25,710 nt of DNA from assembly GCA_964496755.1 (NCBI GenBank), contig CAZCBD010000015.1:1-25710 (forward strand), given 5' to 3'. This DNA comes from CAZCBD01 sp964496755 (lineage in GTDB: Bacteria; Bacteroidota; Ignavibacteria; Ignavibacteriales; Melioribacteraceae). The notes beneath the pieces were generated by a model. That model was not told the DNA's origin and ran no database searches. It worked only from the letters and a program-made list of their open reading frames with translations. Shown here in pieces: positions 7,192-14,642 of this stretch (within the stretch, counting starts at the first letter, position 1; every line of letters begins with the position of its first letter). A program made the position numbers and the translations under genes.

Positions 7192-7497
7192 TTAATCTTT
7201 CTTTTCAATCTCGGATAATCTCTTGTTTAGAGATTCCAATTGATCCTTTAAGGTATTCATTTCATTTTCGATTAATGTTTTTTCTGAAACCGAGGTCACG
7301 GCTGTTTGTGAAAAATAGCCGTATCCTCTTCCGCCGCCAAAGCCGATTCCTCTGCGCAAACCGCGACCACCGCTACGACCACGACCATAGCCACTTTCTT
7401 CAAGATACCCGGGGCGACCGCTTCCGGAACAATAGCCAAATCCTCTTCCGGTCATTGGGCCGGCACCTTCAGGACCTCTCCTATCTCCTCTTGGCAT
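7192..7497 (-). CDS. DUF5320 glycine-rich small protein
   Basis: Starting at ATG 7497, behind an excellent Shine-Dalgarno (GGAGGTG), this encodes 101 residues; the upstream in-frame extension to 7575 runs through the promoter and is not used. The N terminus MPRGDRRGPEGAGPMTGRG and the Gly/Arg-rich middle (GRGRSGGRGLRRGIGFGGGRGYGY) are the DUF5320 signature. The last 35 residues form a coiled coil (LIENEMNTLKDQLESLNKRLSEIEKKD), consistent with oligomerisation. The family is known from anaerobes next to NifX-like cluster proteins; no function is established. One cysteine is present (YCSGSG). Confidence 0.9.
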   Translation of the reverse strand: MPRGDRRGPEGAGPMTGRGFGYCSGSGRPGYLEESGYGRGRSGGRGLRRGIGFGGGRGYGYFSQTAVTSVSEKTLIENEMNTLKDQLESLNKRLSEIEKKD

Positions 7498-7530
7498 AAT
7501 AACACCTCCGTAATTTATTTTTATATAGAC

Positions 7531-7549
7531 TACATATAATTTATATGTA
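7531..7549. promoter_or_regulatory. 19-bp perfect palindrome downstream of the DUF5320 promoter
   Basis: TACATATAA-T-TTATATGTA, nine-base arms around a single base. It lies immediately downstream of the -7 box, about where transcription starts and the leader begins, the position of a repressor operator. Its AT content makes chance self-complementarity somewhat easier. Confidence 0.5.
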
Positions 7550-7551
7550 CG

Positions 7552-7582
7552 CAAATATAATGAACTTATGTTCATAATGCAA
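7552..7582 (-). promoter_or_regulatory. Bacteroidota-type promoter of the DUF5320-NifX operon with a 16-bp palindrome in its spacer
   Basis: On the minus strand TTG(CAT) at 7582-7577 and TATATTTG at 7559-7552 are separated by 20 bases, an exact match to TTG-N17-23-TAnnTTTG. The spacer is almost filled by the palindrome ATGAAC-TTAT-GTTCAT (7560-7575), so a bound regulator would cover the promoter core. Confidence 0.65.
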
Positions 7583-7710
7583 GTGGGAAATCACTTAGTT
7601 ATTCGATAGCTGTTTTAAAAGAACACCTTGCCACGAATGCACAAATTGATATCAGATTTTTAATGGTATCTTCATTTACATTACCACACAGATCATATTT
7701 GCTATTACGG

Positions 7711-7743
7711 AAGTCCATTTCACTAAAAAGTCCATTTCACTAA
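7711..7743. repeat. 17-bp tandem duplication
   Basis: AAGTCCATTTCACTAA occurs at 7711-7726 and again at 7728-7743 with one A between, a perfect period-17 duplication about 25 bases upstream of the TetR promoter. It is either a slippage duplication or a pair of binding sites spaced under two helical turns. Confidence 0.7.
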
Positions 7744-7766
7744 GTTTAAGGTTTATTATTTTTTTC

Positions 7767-7796
7767 TTGACAAAGAGTTTTTTTTTATTATCTTTG
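7767..7796 (+). promoter_or_regulatory. Promoter of the TetR regulator gene
   Basis: TTGACA at 7767-7772 and TATCTTTG at 7789-7796, 16 bases apart. The second box matches the Bacteroidota -7 consensus TAnnTTTG exactly. Counting from the TTG, the spacing is 19 bases, in the preferred range. The final G is the first base of the operator palindrome. Confidence 0.7.
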
Positions 7797-7811
7797 TTAG
7801 TAAATACTAAC
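7796..7811. promoter_or_regulatory. TetR operator 1 (autoregulatory)
   Basis: GTTAGTA-AA-TACTAAC, a perfect 16-bp palindrome overlapping the end of the -7 box and the start site of the TetR gene. A 14/16 identical copy lies before the transporter gene at 8421, which makes this the best candidate for the regulator's own binding site. Confidence 0.7.
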
Positions 7812-7827
7812 TAACAATATAAATCAA

Positions 7828-8403
7828 ATGACAGACAGACAAAACGAAATAATAAAAACAGCTATTACTTTAATAGCAAAAAAAGGTATCCAAGGATTAA
7901 CCATTAAAAATTTATCCAAAGCTATAAATGTTACTGAACCGGCTATTTATAGACATTTTAAAAATAAAACCGCTATTTTGATTGCAATACTTGATAGTTT
8001 CAAATCTTTAATGCCTAATATTTCCGAGCTAATGATGCTCGAAAGCAAATCCGCTATTGAAAAGATACATTTTATTTTCAACGGATATTTCGCTAAATTC
8101 GATCAGACTCCGGAGCTTGTTTCTGTAATTTTTTCGGATGAAATATTTAAGAATGATGAAAAATTATCGCAAAAAATTGCCGACTTAGTAGCTTTAAATG
8201 AAGAAATGTTTCGTCAAATAATTAAAGCCGGTCAGAAAGCAAACGAAATAAGGGACGATGTTCAAAGCATTCATATCGCAATTATGATTATGGGTTCATT
8301 AAGGTTACTTGTAAAAAAATGGGAATTGGGCAAATATAATTTCGATTTACAAAAAGAAGGAAAAAAAATGTTTGCCGCACTTAAAAAAATGATTAAAAAA
8401 TAA
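7828..8403 (+). CDS. TetR/AcrR-family transcriptional regulator
   Basis: This 191-residue protein has the TetR N-terminal DNA-binding domain: helix 1 (QNEIIKTAITLIAKKG), then the helix-turn-helix TIKNLSKAINVTEPAIYRHFKNKTAIL at about residues 25-51, ending in the family's YRHFKNK signature. The C-terminal helical ligand domain is divergent, so the inducer is unknown. It heads the export set (RND transporter, LolA-like protein, barrel) and sits directly behind operator 1, with operator 2 between it and the transporter. It very probably represses itself and the transporter operon. The ATG has no Shine-Dalgarno and the leader is short. Confidence 0.95.
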   Translation: MTDRQNEIIKTAITLIAKKGIQGLTIKNLSKAINVTEPAIYRHFKNKTAILIAILDSFKSLMPNISELMMLESKSAIEKIHFIFNGYFAKFDQTPELVSVIFSDEIFKNDEKLSQKIADLVALNEEMFRQIIKAGQKANEIRDDVQSIHIAIMIMGSLRLLVKKWELGKYNFDLQKEGKKMFAALKKMIKK

Positions 8404-8420
8404 AAAAAAATATCGACAAT

Positions 8421-8436
8421 GTTAGTGAATATTAAC
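8421..8436. promoter_or_regulatory. TetR operator 2, before the RND transporter gene
   Basis: GTTAGTGAATATTAAC matches operator 1 at 14 of 16 positions but is a less perfect palindrome. It lies in the 53-base gap between the TetR stop and the transporter start, upstream of its AGGA ribosome site. Confidence 0.55.
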
Positions 8437-8456
8437 AAATATACAGGAAAAATTAA

Positions 8457-10757
8457 ATGAATAAAATATTAAACAAACTTCTTAAAATTCCATATTTGGT
8501 TTTAGGGGCAATTCTCCTTATTACAATTATGTTCATTTTCCCTATGAAAGAGAATACCAGAATGGAAACAAATCTCGATAAGTACATGCCCGAAGATCAT
8601 CCTGCTTTTATTTATAGCGATAAATCCGAAAAGTGGTTTAACATTAAAGACGGTATTATCATCGCCATCGAAAACAAAAGCGGAATTTACAATTCCGAAA
8701 CTTTGGATATTGTAAAAAAACTTACTAAGCGATTACAAAAATTAAAACAAATTGAAAAAGCCGATGTAACATCGCTTTACACGGCAGATAATATTGTAGG
8801 CACCGAAGACGGAATGGATGTTAAAGCTTTCTACAAAAAAGTTCCGAAGACGGAAAAAAAGCTTAATGAATTGAAGCAAAAAGTTGAATCAAACGAAATG
8901 GTTTTCGGCAGGTTGGTTTCCACTGATGAAACCGTTACCGTAATTATAGCTGCCATAAACGACGATGTTTTTTCACAAGAATTTTATCGTGAAATTCTTG
9001 ACATTGCAAAGGAATATGAAACTCCGAACAATAAGCTCCATGTTGCCGGACGCCCCATCGTAGAAGGAACAATGGCCTTATTGGGCCCGGCTGATATGAA
9101 AAAAATGGTCCCTATTGTTTTGCTTGTAATTACACTTGTCTTATATCTAACATTGCGAAGCTGGAAAAGCGTTCTTTTTACAATGCTTGTGGTCTTCTTT
9201 AGTACGATATGGGCTTTTGGTTTAATGGCACTTGTAAACATCCCGATTTATGCGGTTTCAACAATGATTCCGGTAATGCTGATTGCAATTGGAGTTGCCG
9301 ATGGAATTCACCTTTATAGTCATCTTCATCTTTTTATGAGAAAAAATCGGAATGCTTCAAAACTTGATGCCGTAAAAGACATGATAAAAAATATGTGGTC
9401 TCCGGTTGTAATGACTTCAGTAACTACTGCTGTTGGTTTTATATCATTATTAACATCGGAAGTCTATCCCATTAAATACTTTGGTATTTTCACTGCATTC
9501 GGAGTAATGGTAGCAATGCTTTTTTCATTGGTACTAATTCCGGCAGGGATTATGGTTTTCGGATTACCAAAATTCAAGGAGAAAAAAGAAAAAAAACAGC
9601 ATTCCGATCAATTTGCCTATAATGTGGCGGAAAAAGTTTTAAAGCACAAACACATAACAATTTTTGCAACAATAATAATTGTTGCCATCTCAATTTTCGG
9701 AATGTCTAAAGTTTGGATCAATTCAAGTTTTCTCGATAAATTTGAAAAAGAAAGCGATATTGTTTTAACCGATAAATTTATAAATGAACATTTTGGCGGC
9801 ACTTCAACAATCAACTTAATATTAGATAGCAATCAAAAAAATGCTTTTAAAAATCCTAAAATTCTTCGCCTCATAGACAAAATGCAAAACACAATTGATA
9901 ATAATTTACAAGTTGTTGGCAACACTTTTTCTTTGGCGGATTATTTAAAAAGAATGAATAAAGTAATGCACGCAGATAAAGAGGAATATAACAAAATTCC
10001 GAACAATCAAGATTTAATTGCTCAATATCTTCTGCTTTATGAAATGTCGGGCGATCCGGATAATTTATGGAAAGTAGTTACCGAAAGCTACAATAAAGCA
10101 AATATAACCTTTCAACTGAAAAGTGATAATTCAAAAGCAATAAATACTACATTAGTACAAATTGAAAGTTTTAAAAGCGACTTTGAAAAATTAGGCATAA
10201 CCATGAATTATGCAGGTTCAGGTTATAAAGCCTTGGTATTTACAGATCTAATTCTTGAGGGACAAATAATCAGTTTAATAATGTCTCTTTTTATAGTAAT
10301 TATTTTGCTTTCAATTATGTTTAAAAACATTAAACTTGGTTTAATCGGTTCCGTACCAATAATGATTACCGCTCTTATAAGCTTTGGAATTATGGGATGG
10401 TTCGGGATACCACTTAATTCAACCACTGCTCTACTTTCCAGTATTGCAATCGGAATCGGAATTGACTATGCAGTTCATCTTCTTGAGCAATATAAACTTA
10501 ATGCCGCCGGCGGAGATAAAAACTTAGCCGTTAAAAAAACTATGGCTCATTCCGGACGTGCTATTATGTTCAATGCGGTAGTTGTAATTGCAGGATTTCT
10601 TGTGTTGCTTTTTTCGGTATTCCCACCCAACAGAGAACTTGGTTTTCTGGTTTCGTTAAATATGTTTATCAGCTTTTTGGGAACACTTACAATAATGGTG
10701 ATTTTATTATATAAATCAAACATTTATTTCAAAAATAAAATTATTTCGGAAAAATAA
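8457..10757 (+). CDS. RND/MMPL-family transporter (single-gene, HpnN-like)
   Basis: 766 residues with the duplicated RND plan: TM1 (12-29), a large periplasmic loop (30-215), five helices (about 218-365), TM7 (about 400-420), a second periplasmic loop (420-600), and five more helices to the end. The two halves carry the matching TM4 segments GVADGIHLYSHLH (279-291) and GIGIDYAVHLLEQY (about residues 664-677). Charged residues there (D282 and the second Asp) are the expected proton relay. Length and layout match the MMPL/patched-like branch that moves lipids or other hydrophobic molecules, not the 1000-residue tripartite drug pumps. It has no membrane-fusion partner but does have a LolA-like protein and a barrel downstream, suggesting lipid or lipoprotein-like cargo moved from inner to outer membrane. 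Confidence 0.93.
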   Translation: MNKILNKLLKIPYLVLGAILLITIMFIFPMKENTRMETNLDKYMPEDHPAFIYSDKSEKWFNIKDGIIIAIENKSGIYNSETLDIVKKLTKRLQKLKQIEKADVTSLYTADNIVGTEDGMDVKAFYKKVPKTEKKLNELKQKVESNEMVFGRLVSTDETVTVIIAAINDDVFSQEFYREILDIAKEYETPNNKLHVAGRPIVEGTMALLGPADMKKMVPIVLLVITLVLYLTLRSWKSVLFTMLVVFFSTIWAFGLMALVNIPIYAVSTMIPVMLIAIGVADGIHLYSHLHLFMRKNRNASKLDAVKDMIKNMWSPVVMTSVTTAVGFISLLTSEVYPIKYFGIFTAFGVMVAMLFSLVLIPAGIMVFGLPKFKEKKEKKQHSDQFAYNVAEKVLKHKHITIFATIIIVAISIFGMSKVWINSSFLDKFEKESDIVLTDKFINEHFGGTSTINLILDSNQKNAFKNPKILRLIDKMQNTIDNNLQVVGNTFSLADYLKRMNKVMHADKEEYNKIPNNQDLIAQYLLLYEMSGDPDNLWKVVTESYNKANITFQLKSDNSKAINTTLVQIESFKSDFEKLGITMNYAGSGYKALVFTDLILEGQIISLIMSLFIVIILLSIMFKNIKLGLIGSVPIMITALISFGIMGWFGIPLNSTTALLSSIAIGIGIDYAVHLLEQYKLNAAGGDKNLAVKKTMAHSGRAIMFNAVVVIAGFLVLLFSVFPPNRELGFLVSLNMFISFLGTLTIMVILLYKSNIYFKNKIISEK

Positions 10758-10808
10758 ATTCGGCTTTCTTCAACTTCGGAAAATTAAGTCGTAACAGGAG
10801 GATTAAAA

Positions 10809-11591
10809 ATGAAAACAATGAAAATATTAACAATATTATTTGCATTAATTCTAACTACAAATATTGCCAGCTTTGCACAACAAATAACAGGCTTGCAAAT
10901 AATTGAAAAGGTTTATAACCGTCCGGTTGGCAACGATATGAGTGCCGATTTAAAAATGATTTTGATTAATTCCAGCGGCAACGAAAGGGTGCGTAAAATC
11001 AAACAATTTTCACGAGATTTCGGCCAAGTTGAAAAAAAGATTATGTTTTTTGTTTCGCCGGCCGATGTTAAAAATACTTCGTTTATGAATTGGAGCTACG
11101 ATGAAGAAGGCAAAAATGATGACCAATGGATTTACTTACCGGCTTTGAAAAAAACAAAACGTATTTCGAGCGACAGTAAAGGCGATTATTTTATGGGATC
11201 GGATTTTACTTACGACGATTTGGGCGACAGAAAACCAACAGATGATACTCACAAACTATTACGTGAAGAAAAAATTGACGGTGAAAATTATTATGTAGTT
11301 GAAAGTATTCCGAAAGACGAAGATTATATGTACTCGAAAACAATTACTTGGATTATTAAGGACAAATGGATTGGGTTAAAAAAAGAATTCTATGACGAAG
11401 ACGGCGAATATTTAAAAACCTTAACCGTTAATAAATACCAAAAAATAAACGGATTCTTAATTATAACACACACAACAATGAATAATGTCCAGAAAAAACA
11501 TAAAACGGTTATGGAATTAACAAACATTAAAATTAATACCAATATACCCAAATCGAAATTTACCGAAAGAATGATGACAAGAGGATTATGA
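10809..11591 (+). CDS. LolA-like outer-membrane lipoprotein-sorting protein
   Basis: A 260-residue exported protein with a signal peptide (MKTMKILTILFALILTTNIASFAQ) and the PF17131-type signature: DLKMILINSSGNERVRKI early, SFMNWSYDEEGKNDDQWIYLPALKKTKRISSDSKGDYFMGSDFTYDDL in the middle, and a long C-terminal beta region. The fold is the LolA/LolB half-barrel that shields a lipid in the periplasm. It usually accompanies an MMPL-type RND transporter, as here, and may carry the transported lipid across the periplasm. A strong Shine-Dalgarno (AGGAGG) precedes the ATG. Its TGA stop overlaps the next ATG by one base (TGATG), so translation of the barrel is coupled. Confidence 0.93.
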   Translation: MKTMKILTILFALILTTNIASFAQQITGLQIIEKVYNRPVGNDMSADLKMILINSSGNERVRKIKQFSRDFGQVEKKIMFFVSPADVKNTSFMNWSYDEEGKNDDQWIYLPALKKTKRISSDSKGDYFMGSDFTYDDLGDRKPTDDTHKLLREEKIDGENYYVVESIPKDEDYMYSKTITWIIKDKWIGLKKEFYDEDGEYLKTLTVNKYQKINGFLIITHTTMNNVQKKHKTVMELTNIKINTNIPKSKFTERMMTRGL

Positions 11592-13013
11592 TGAAACAAA
11601 TAACAAAACGCATCGGATTATNNNNNNNNNNNNNNNNNNNNNNNNNNNNNNNNNNNNNNNNNNNNNNNNNNNNNNNNNNNNNNNNNNNNNNNNNNNNNNN
11701 NNNNNNNNNNNNNNNNNNNNNTTGCACGCATCGGATTATTTGCACGCATCGGATTATTTGCACGCATCGGATTATTTGCACGCATCGGATTATTCGGAAT
11801 TTTACTATTTACACAAACAATGTTGGCGCAAAATCTTGATTTTTCCGGATATGTTAGAAATTATTCTGGAATGTTAATTGGTAACGGTTCTACTGATTTC
11901 GTAATTCTTCAAAATACATTTAATCTGAATTTTGAAAAAAGATTAGACAATGCCGCTTTCAAGGTTAATCCTTTAATTTATCATAATTATGCCGATAGCA
12001 TAATTTTCCAAATGCGCGAAGCATATCTCGATCTTTATTTTGATAATTTTGATCTAAGAGTTGGAAAACAACAAATTGTTTGGGGAAAAGCCGATGGTGT
12101 TTTCATTACCGATATTGTTTCTCCAAAAAACCTTTACGAATTCTTACTTCCTGAATTCGATGAAATAAGAATGGGTGTAATAGGTGCAAAATTTGATTAT
12201 TATATCGGTAACAATACACTTGAAATTGTTTGGTTGCCGGTTTTCACTCCCACCAAATACCCGAATCAAAATTCGGTTTGGTCAATTAAGCCGAATTTCC
12301 CTGTTCAGCCCATATTCAATTATTCCAAGCAAAAAGTTTCTTCCTCGCTTAAAAACAGTGAAATTTTTCTAAAATATTCTGCGCTAACCGAATATGTGGA
12401 TTTCGAAATTATGGGTGGTTATATGTGGGACGATGATCCTACTTTATATTCATCTTTTACTCCAAACGGTTCGGGAGGAATGAATTTGAATATCACCCCC
12501 GAATATAAAAGACTTTCACTTGTCGGCGGCAGTTTCAGCTCAACGCTTGGGCCATTTGTTTTTCGTGGAGAGGCTGCATATTACTTCGGTAAATATTTTA
12601 ATACTATTACGCCGCAAATCAACAGCGGGTTAGTGCAAAAAGATTACTTGCATTTTATGCTAGGCACTGATTTTAATTTATTTGGCATAAACCTAAGCAT
12701 GCAGTTTATACAAAAAGCAATTATAGATTATGAAACTACTATTAAACCCAATCCGTTTTTCAAAGATCAGTATAATAATATGGCAACACTACTTGCACGC
12801 TATTCAACGTTGAATGAAACCTTGGATTTTGAATTTTTCATGTACTACGATTTTGAATACGACGATGCACTATTGCGCCCGCGAATTTTATATGATTTTT
12901 CAGACAGCATAAATCTTCAGTTCGGTGCTAACATTTTTACAGGGACCAAAGGTCAGTTCGGACAATTTAATAAAAACGATATGGTTTACGGAAAAATAAT
13001 TTATAGTTTTTAA
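11591..13013 (+). CDS. DUF1302-like outer-membrane barrel with an 18-bp repeat expansion in its signal peptide (contains assembly gap)
   Basis: The coding frame starts at ATG 11591 (TGATG overlap with the LolA-like gene, AGAGGA upstream): MKQITKRIGL, then 100 N, then four copies of the hexapeptide ARIGLF, then GILLFTQTMLAQ and the mature barrel. The N run is not a multiple of three, so the two sides appear out of frame. Joining them directly, or with any whole number of 18-base units, restores a single frame. The mature part (about 390 residues) is beta-rich, with LDLYFDNFDLRVGKQQIVWGKADGVFITDIVSPKNLYEF, the R.GKQ..WG...G...D...P pattern of DUF1302-type barrels, and ends in IIYSF. It is probably the outer-membrane end of the RND/LolA-like export path. 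A shorter product from ATG 11820 would lack an export signal. Confidence 0.85.
11608..11793 (+). repeat. 18-bp in-frame tandem repeat interrupted by a 100-N scaffold gap
   Basis: Unit TTGCACGCATCGGATTAT is present four times perfectly at 11722-11793; its last 14 bases also occur at 11608-11621 just left of the gap (11622-11721). The left flank ends and the right flank begins exactly at a unit boundary, so the missing DNA is a whole number of units, possibly zero. Each unit encodes six residues, ARIGLF. Copy number in the real genome is unknown. Confidence 0.9.
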
Positions 13014-13118
13014 TTAAGCAAAACGGAGAATAAAAGTATAAATAAAATGCCATAAATATAAGATACAACTAATTTTCAGTAATTCTGATTATTACTAAAG
13101 CAACCGAGCGCAAATTTT

Positions 13119-13143
13119 GAATCAGGTTCATAAAACCTAATTC
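13119..13143. promoter_or_regulatory. Inverted repeat upstream of the sigma-54 activator promoter
   Basis: GAAT-C-AGGTT-CATAA-AACCT-A-ATTC: nine paired bases per arm position with one C/A mismatch and a five-base centre. It ends two bases before the TTTG box of the activator promoter. It may be an operator or a weak terminator for the upstream operon; no T run follows. Confidence 0.35.
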
Positions 13144-13144
13144 A

Positions 13145-13175
13145 TTTGATATCATAAAATAAATTATTATCTTTA
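13145..13175 (+). promoter_or_regulatory. Bacteroidota-type promoter of the sigma-54 activator gene
   Basis: TTTG (13145-13148), 19 bases, TATCTTTA (13168-13175), one base off the TAnnTTTG consensus. A start site near 13182 would leave a leader of about 20 bases before ATG 13205. The activator thus appears to be expressed by the housekeeping sigma factor, independent of its sigma-54 targets. Confidence 0.5.
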
Positions 13176-13204
13176 TTAAATATTCAAAACCAAGATTTTA
13201 TGGA

Positions 13205-14533
13205 ATGGCGCTCAACGATAAACTAAAAGAACATATTTTAGATTCAATTGGCGAAGGAGTAATTACGGTTGACAAAGAATTCCGAATTAACTTTGTTAAC
13301 AAAGCTGCTTATAAAATTTTAGGCCTTAGCGAAGAAGAAATTGTCGGCAGTTTTTGCCGATATATTCTTCCTTCGAGCCGATGCTTTAATAATTGCCCTA
13401 TTGCCGACGCACTAAAATCAGGCAAAAATGTTTTCGGGCAAGAAATAAAAATAAACCGTTCGGGAAAACCTCCGTTTCATTTAAAAGTAAACTCTTCTGT
13501 TCTATACGATGAAACCGATGAACCAATAGGCGGTATTTTATCCTTTCACGATATAACGGAACTGAAAACAATAAAAAAGGAATTAGGTACCGGCGATTCA
13601 TTTCATGGAATAATCGGCATCAGCAAAAAAATGAAAGAGATATTCTCTCTGATTGAAGATGTAAAAAATTCCGATGCCCCTGTATTAATTCTCGGTGAAT
13701 CGGGCACCGGCAAAGAACTTGTAGCAAATGCCGTAAAACAAACAAGCAACAGAAAAAACAATACTTATATAAAAGTAAACTGTTCGGTTTTTTCGGAACA
13801 TCTTTTACCAAGTGAGCTTTTCGGACATGTAAAAGGTGCTTTCACCGACGCTTTTCAGGATAGAAAAGGACGCTTTGAAATGGCCCACCGGGGAACAATT
13901 TTTCTTGATGAAATTGCTGAAATGCCACTTCAGATGCAAACCAAAATACTAAGAGTTTTGCAGGAAGGAACCTTTGAAAGAATCGGTGAATCAATAAGCA
14001 GAAAAATTGATACCCGAATTATTGCAGCTACAAATGTGGATATCGATAAAGCTTTGTATAACGGCACTTTCAGAGAAGATCTTTATTACAGATTAAATGT
14101 TATTCAAATAAAAATACCTCCTTTAAGAGAGCGAATAGAAGATTTAATACCTCTTGCAAGATATTTCATAAAAAAGTTTAACCTAATTTATAATAAACAT
14201 ATTCATAAAATGGCTGACGATACAATTGAAATTTTATCGAATCATAAATGGCCGGGTAATGTAAGAGAGTTGGAAAATACAATAGAATTTGCAATTGTAA
14301 GAGCCAACGGAAATATCCTAACAAAAGAAATACTCCCTGCCCGATTAAAAGAAAGCAAACCGATTTCAGCAAATAAATTTAACATATACGAAAGTTCGGG
14401 AAATGAAAAGTCTGAACTTCTTGAAATTTTAGAAAAAACAAAATGGAATAAATCTGAAACCGCCAAACTTCTAGGCATTGGAAGAACCACCCTTTGGCGT
14501 AAAATGAAAAAACTGGGAATTCTCGAAAAATAA
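13205..14533 (+). CDS. Sigma-54-dependent activator: PAS / AAA+ / Fis HTH
   Basis: 442 residues with three domains. The PAS domain (about 8-120) carries three close cysteines, C51, C60 and C64 (CRYILPSSRCFNNCP), suggesting a metal, Fe-S or thiol switch. The AAA+ core (about 133-375) has Walker A GESGTGKE (165-172), Walker B GTIFLDEI (231-238) and the sigma-54 contact loop reading GAFTDA (212-217) instead of the usual GAFTGA. A C-terminal Fis-type HTH (about 404-440, SETAKLLGIGRTTLWRKMKKLG) binds enhancers. There is no receiver domain, so the signal is sensed by the PAS domain directly. It lies just upstream of an array of GTTTC/GAAAC boxes and a -24/-12 promoter, so it almost certainly controls the octaheme cytochrome operon at 14670-19440. 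Confidence 0.95.
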   Translation: MALNDKLKEHILDSIGEGVITVDKEFRINFVNKAAYKILGLSEEEIVGSFCRYILPSSRCFNNCPIADALKSGKNVFGQEIKINRSGKPPFHLKVNSSVLYDETDEPIGGILSFHDITELKTIKKELGTGDSFHGIIGISKKMKEIFSLIEDVKNSDAPVLILGESGTGKELVANAVKQTSNRKNNTYIKVNCSVFSEHLLPSELFGHVKGAFTDAFQDRKGRFEMAHRGTIFLDEIAEMPLQMQTKILRVLQEGTFERIGESISRKIDTRIIAATNVDIDKALYNGTFREDLYYRLNVIQIKIPPLRERIEDLIPLARYFIKKFNLIYNKHIHKMADDTIEILSNHKWPGNVRELENTIEFAIVRANGNILTKEILPARLKESKPISANKFNIYESSGNEKSELLEILEKTKWNKSETAKLLGIGRTTLWRKMKKLGILEK

Positions 14534-14595
14534 TGTTTCAAATCTATGAAACGTTTTGTTTCGTGTTTCATATATATGTTTCACAATTGAAACAC
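14534..14595 (+). promoter_or_regulatory. Enhancer array of six GTTTC/GAAAC boxes (activator binding sites)
   Basis: Directly after the activator's stop codon come GTTTC boxes at 14535, 14558, 14565 and 14578, and GAAAC boxes at 14548 and 14589. Two palindromes form: GTTTCA-N6-TGAAAC (14535-14552) and TGTTTCA-CAAT-TGAAACA (14577-14594). A wider pair, GTGTTTCA (14563-14570) and TGAAACAC (14588-14595), also fits. The array ends about 50 bases before the -24 box, a usual place for Fis-HTH enhancer sites. No T run follows, so it is not a terminator. Confidence 0.75.
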
Positions 14596-14642
14596 TGCGG
14601 TTCATTTTCCGCTATTTTTTTCTCTTTTAGACTATTTTTTAA

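Larger units (their letters stand above)
7498..7827. other. 330-base divergent intergenic region
   Basis: This gap between the DUF5320 gene (minus) and the TetR gene (plus) has no convincing ORF. It holds the minus-strand promoter with two palindromes (7531-7582), an unremarkable stretch from about 7590 to 7710, a 17-base direct duplication (7711-7743), and the plus-strand promoter and operator (7767-7811). The segment near 7630 (CCACGAATGCACAAATTG) resembles a short motif often scattered between genes in this kind of genome; that is recollection, not a search result. Confidence 0.6.

Noticed and set aside
6685..7497. Nitrogen fixation locus, from the NifX/NifB-C-like domain
   Set aside because: No nifHDK, nifB radical-SAM domain or nifE/N is present. 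Free-standing members of this family with DUF5320 are common in non-fixing anaerobes.
7590..7710. Small gene or RNA in the DUF5320-TetR gap
   Set aside because: No start codon with a ribosome site followed by a plausible reading frame was found, and no convincing stem-loop pattern was seen by eye.
8457..10757. Multidrug efflux pump (AcrB type), because of the TetR/AcrR regulator next door
   Set aside because: The protein is about 770 residues, not about 1,030, and there is no membrane-fusion or TolC partner. The MMPL/HpnN-like layout and LolA-like neighbour favour lipid-type cargo.
11722..11793. CRISPR-like direct repeats
   Set aside because: Units are contiguous with no spacers, only 18 bases long, and in frame inside a coding sequence.
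11588..11839. ORF encoding CTHRII repeats across the N run, and its minus-strand mirror CVQIIR
   Set aside because: It exists only because the 100-N placeholder shifts the frame. The neighbouring frame encodes a sensible signal peptide continuing into the barrel.
14534..14595. Terminator of the activator gene formed by GTTTC/GAAAC repeats
   Set aside because: The arms are short, several copies are in direct orientation, and no T run follows. Enhancer sites for the Fis domain explain the pattern better.
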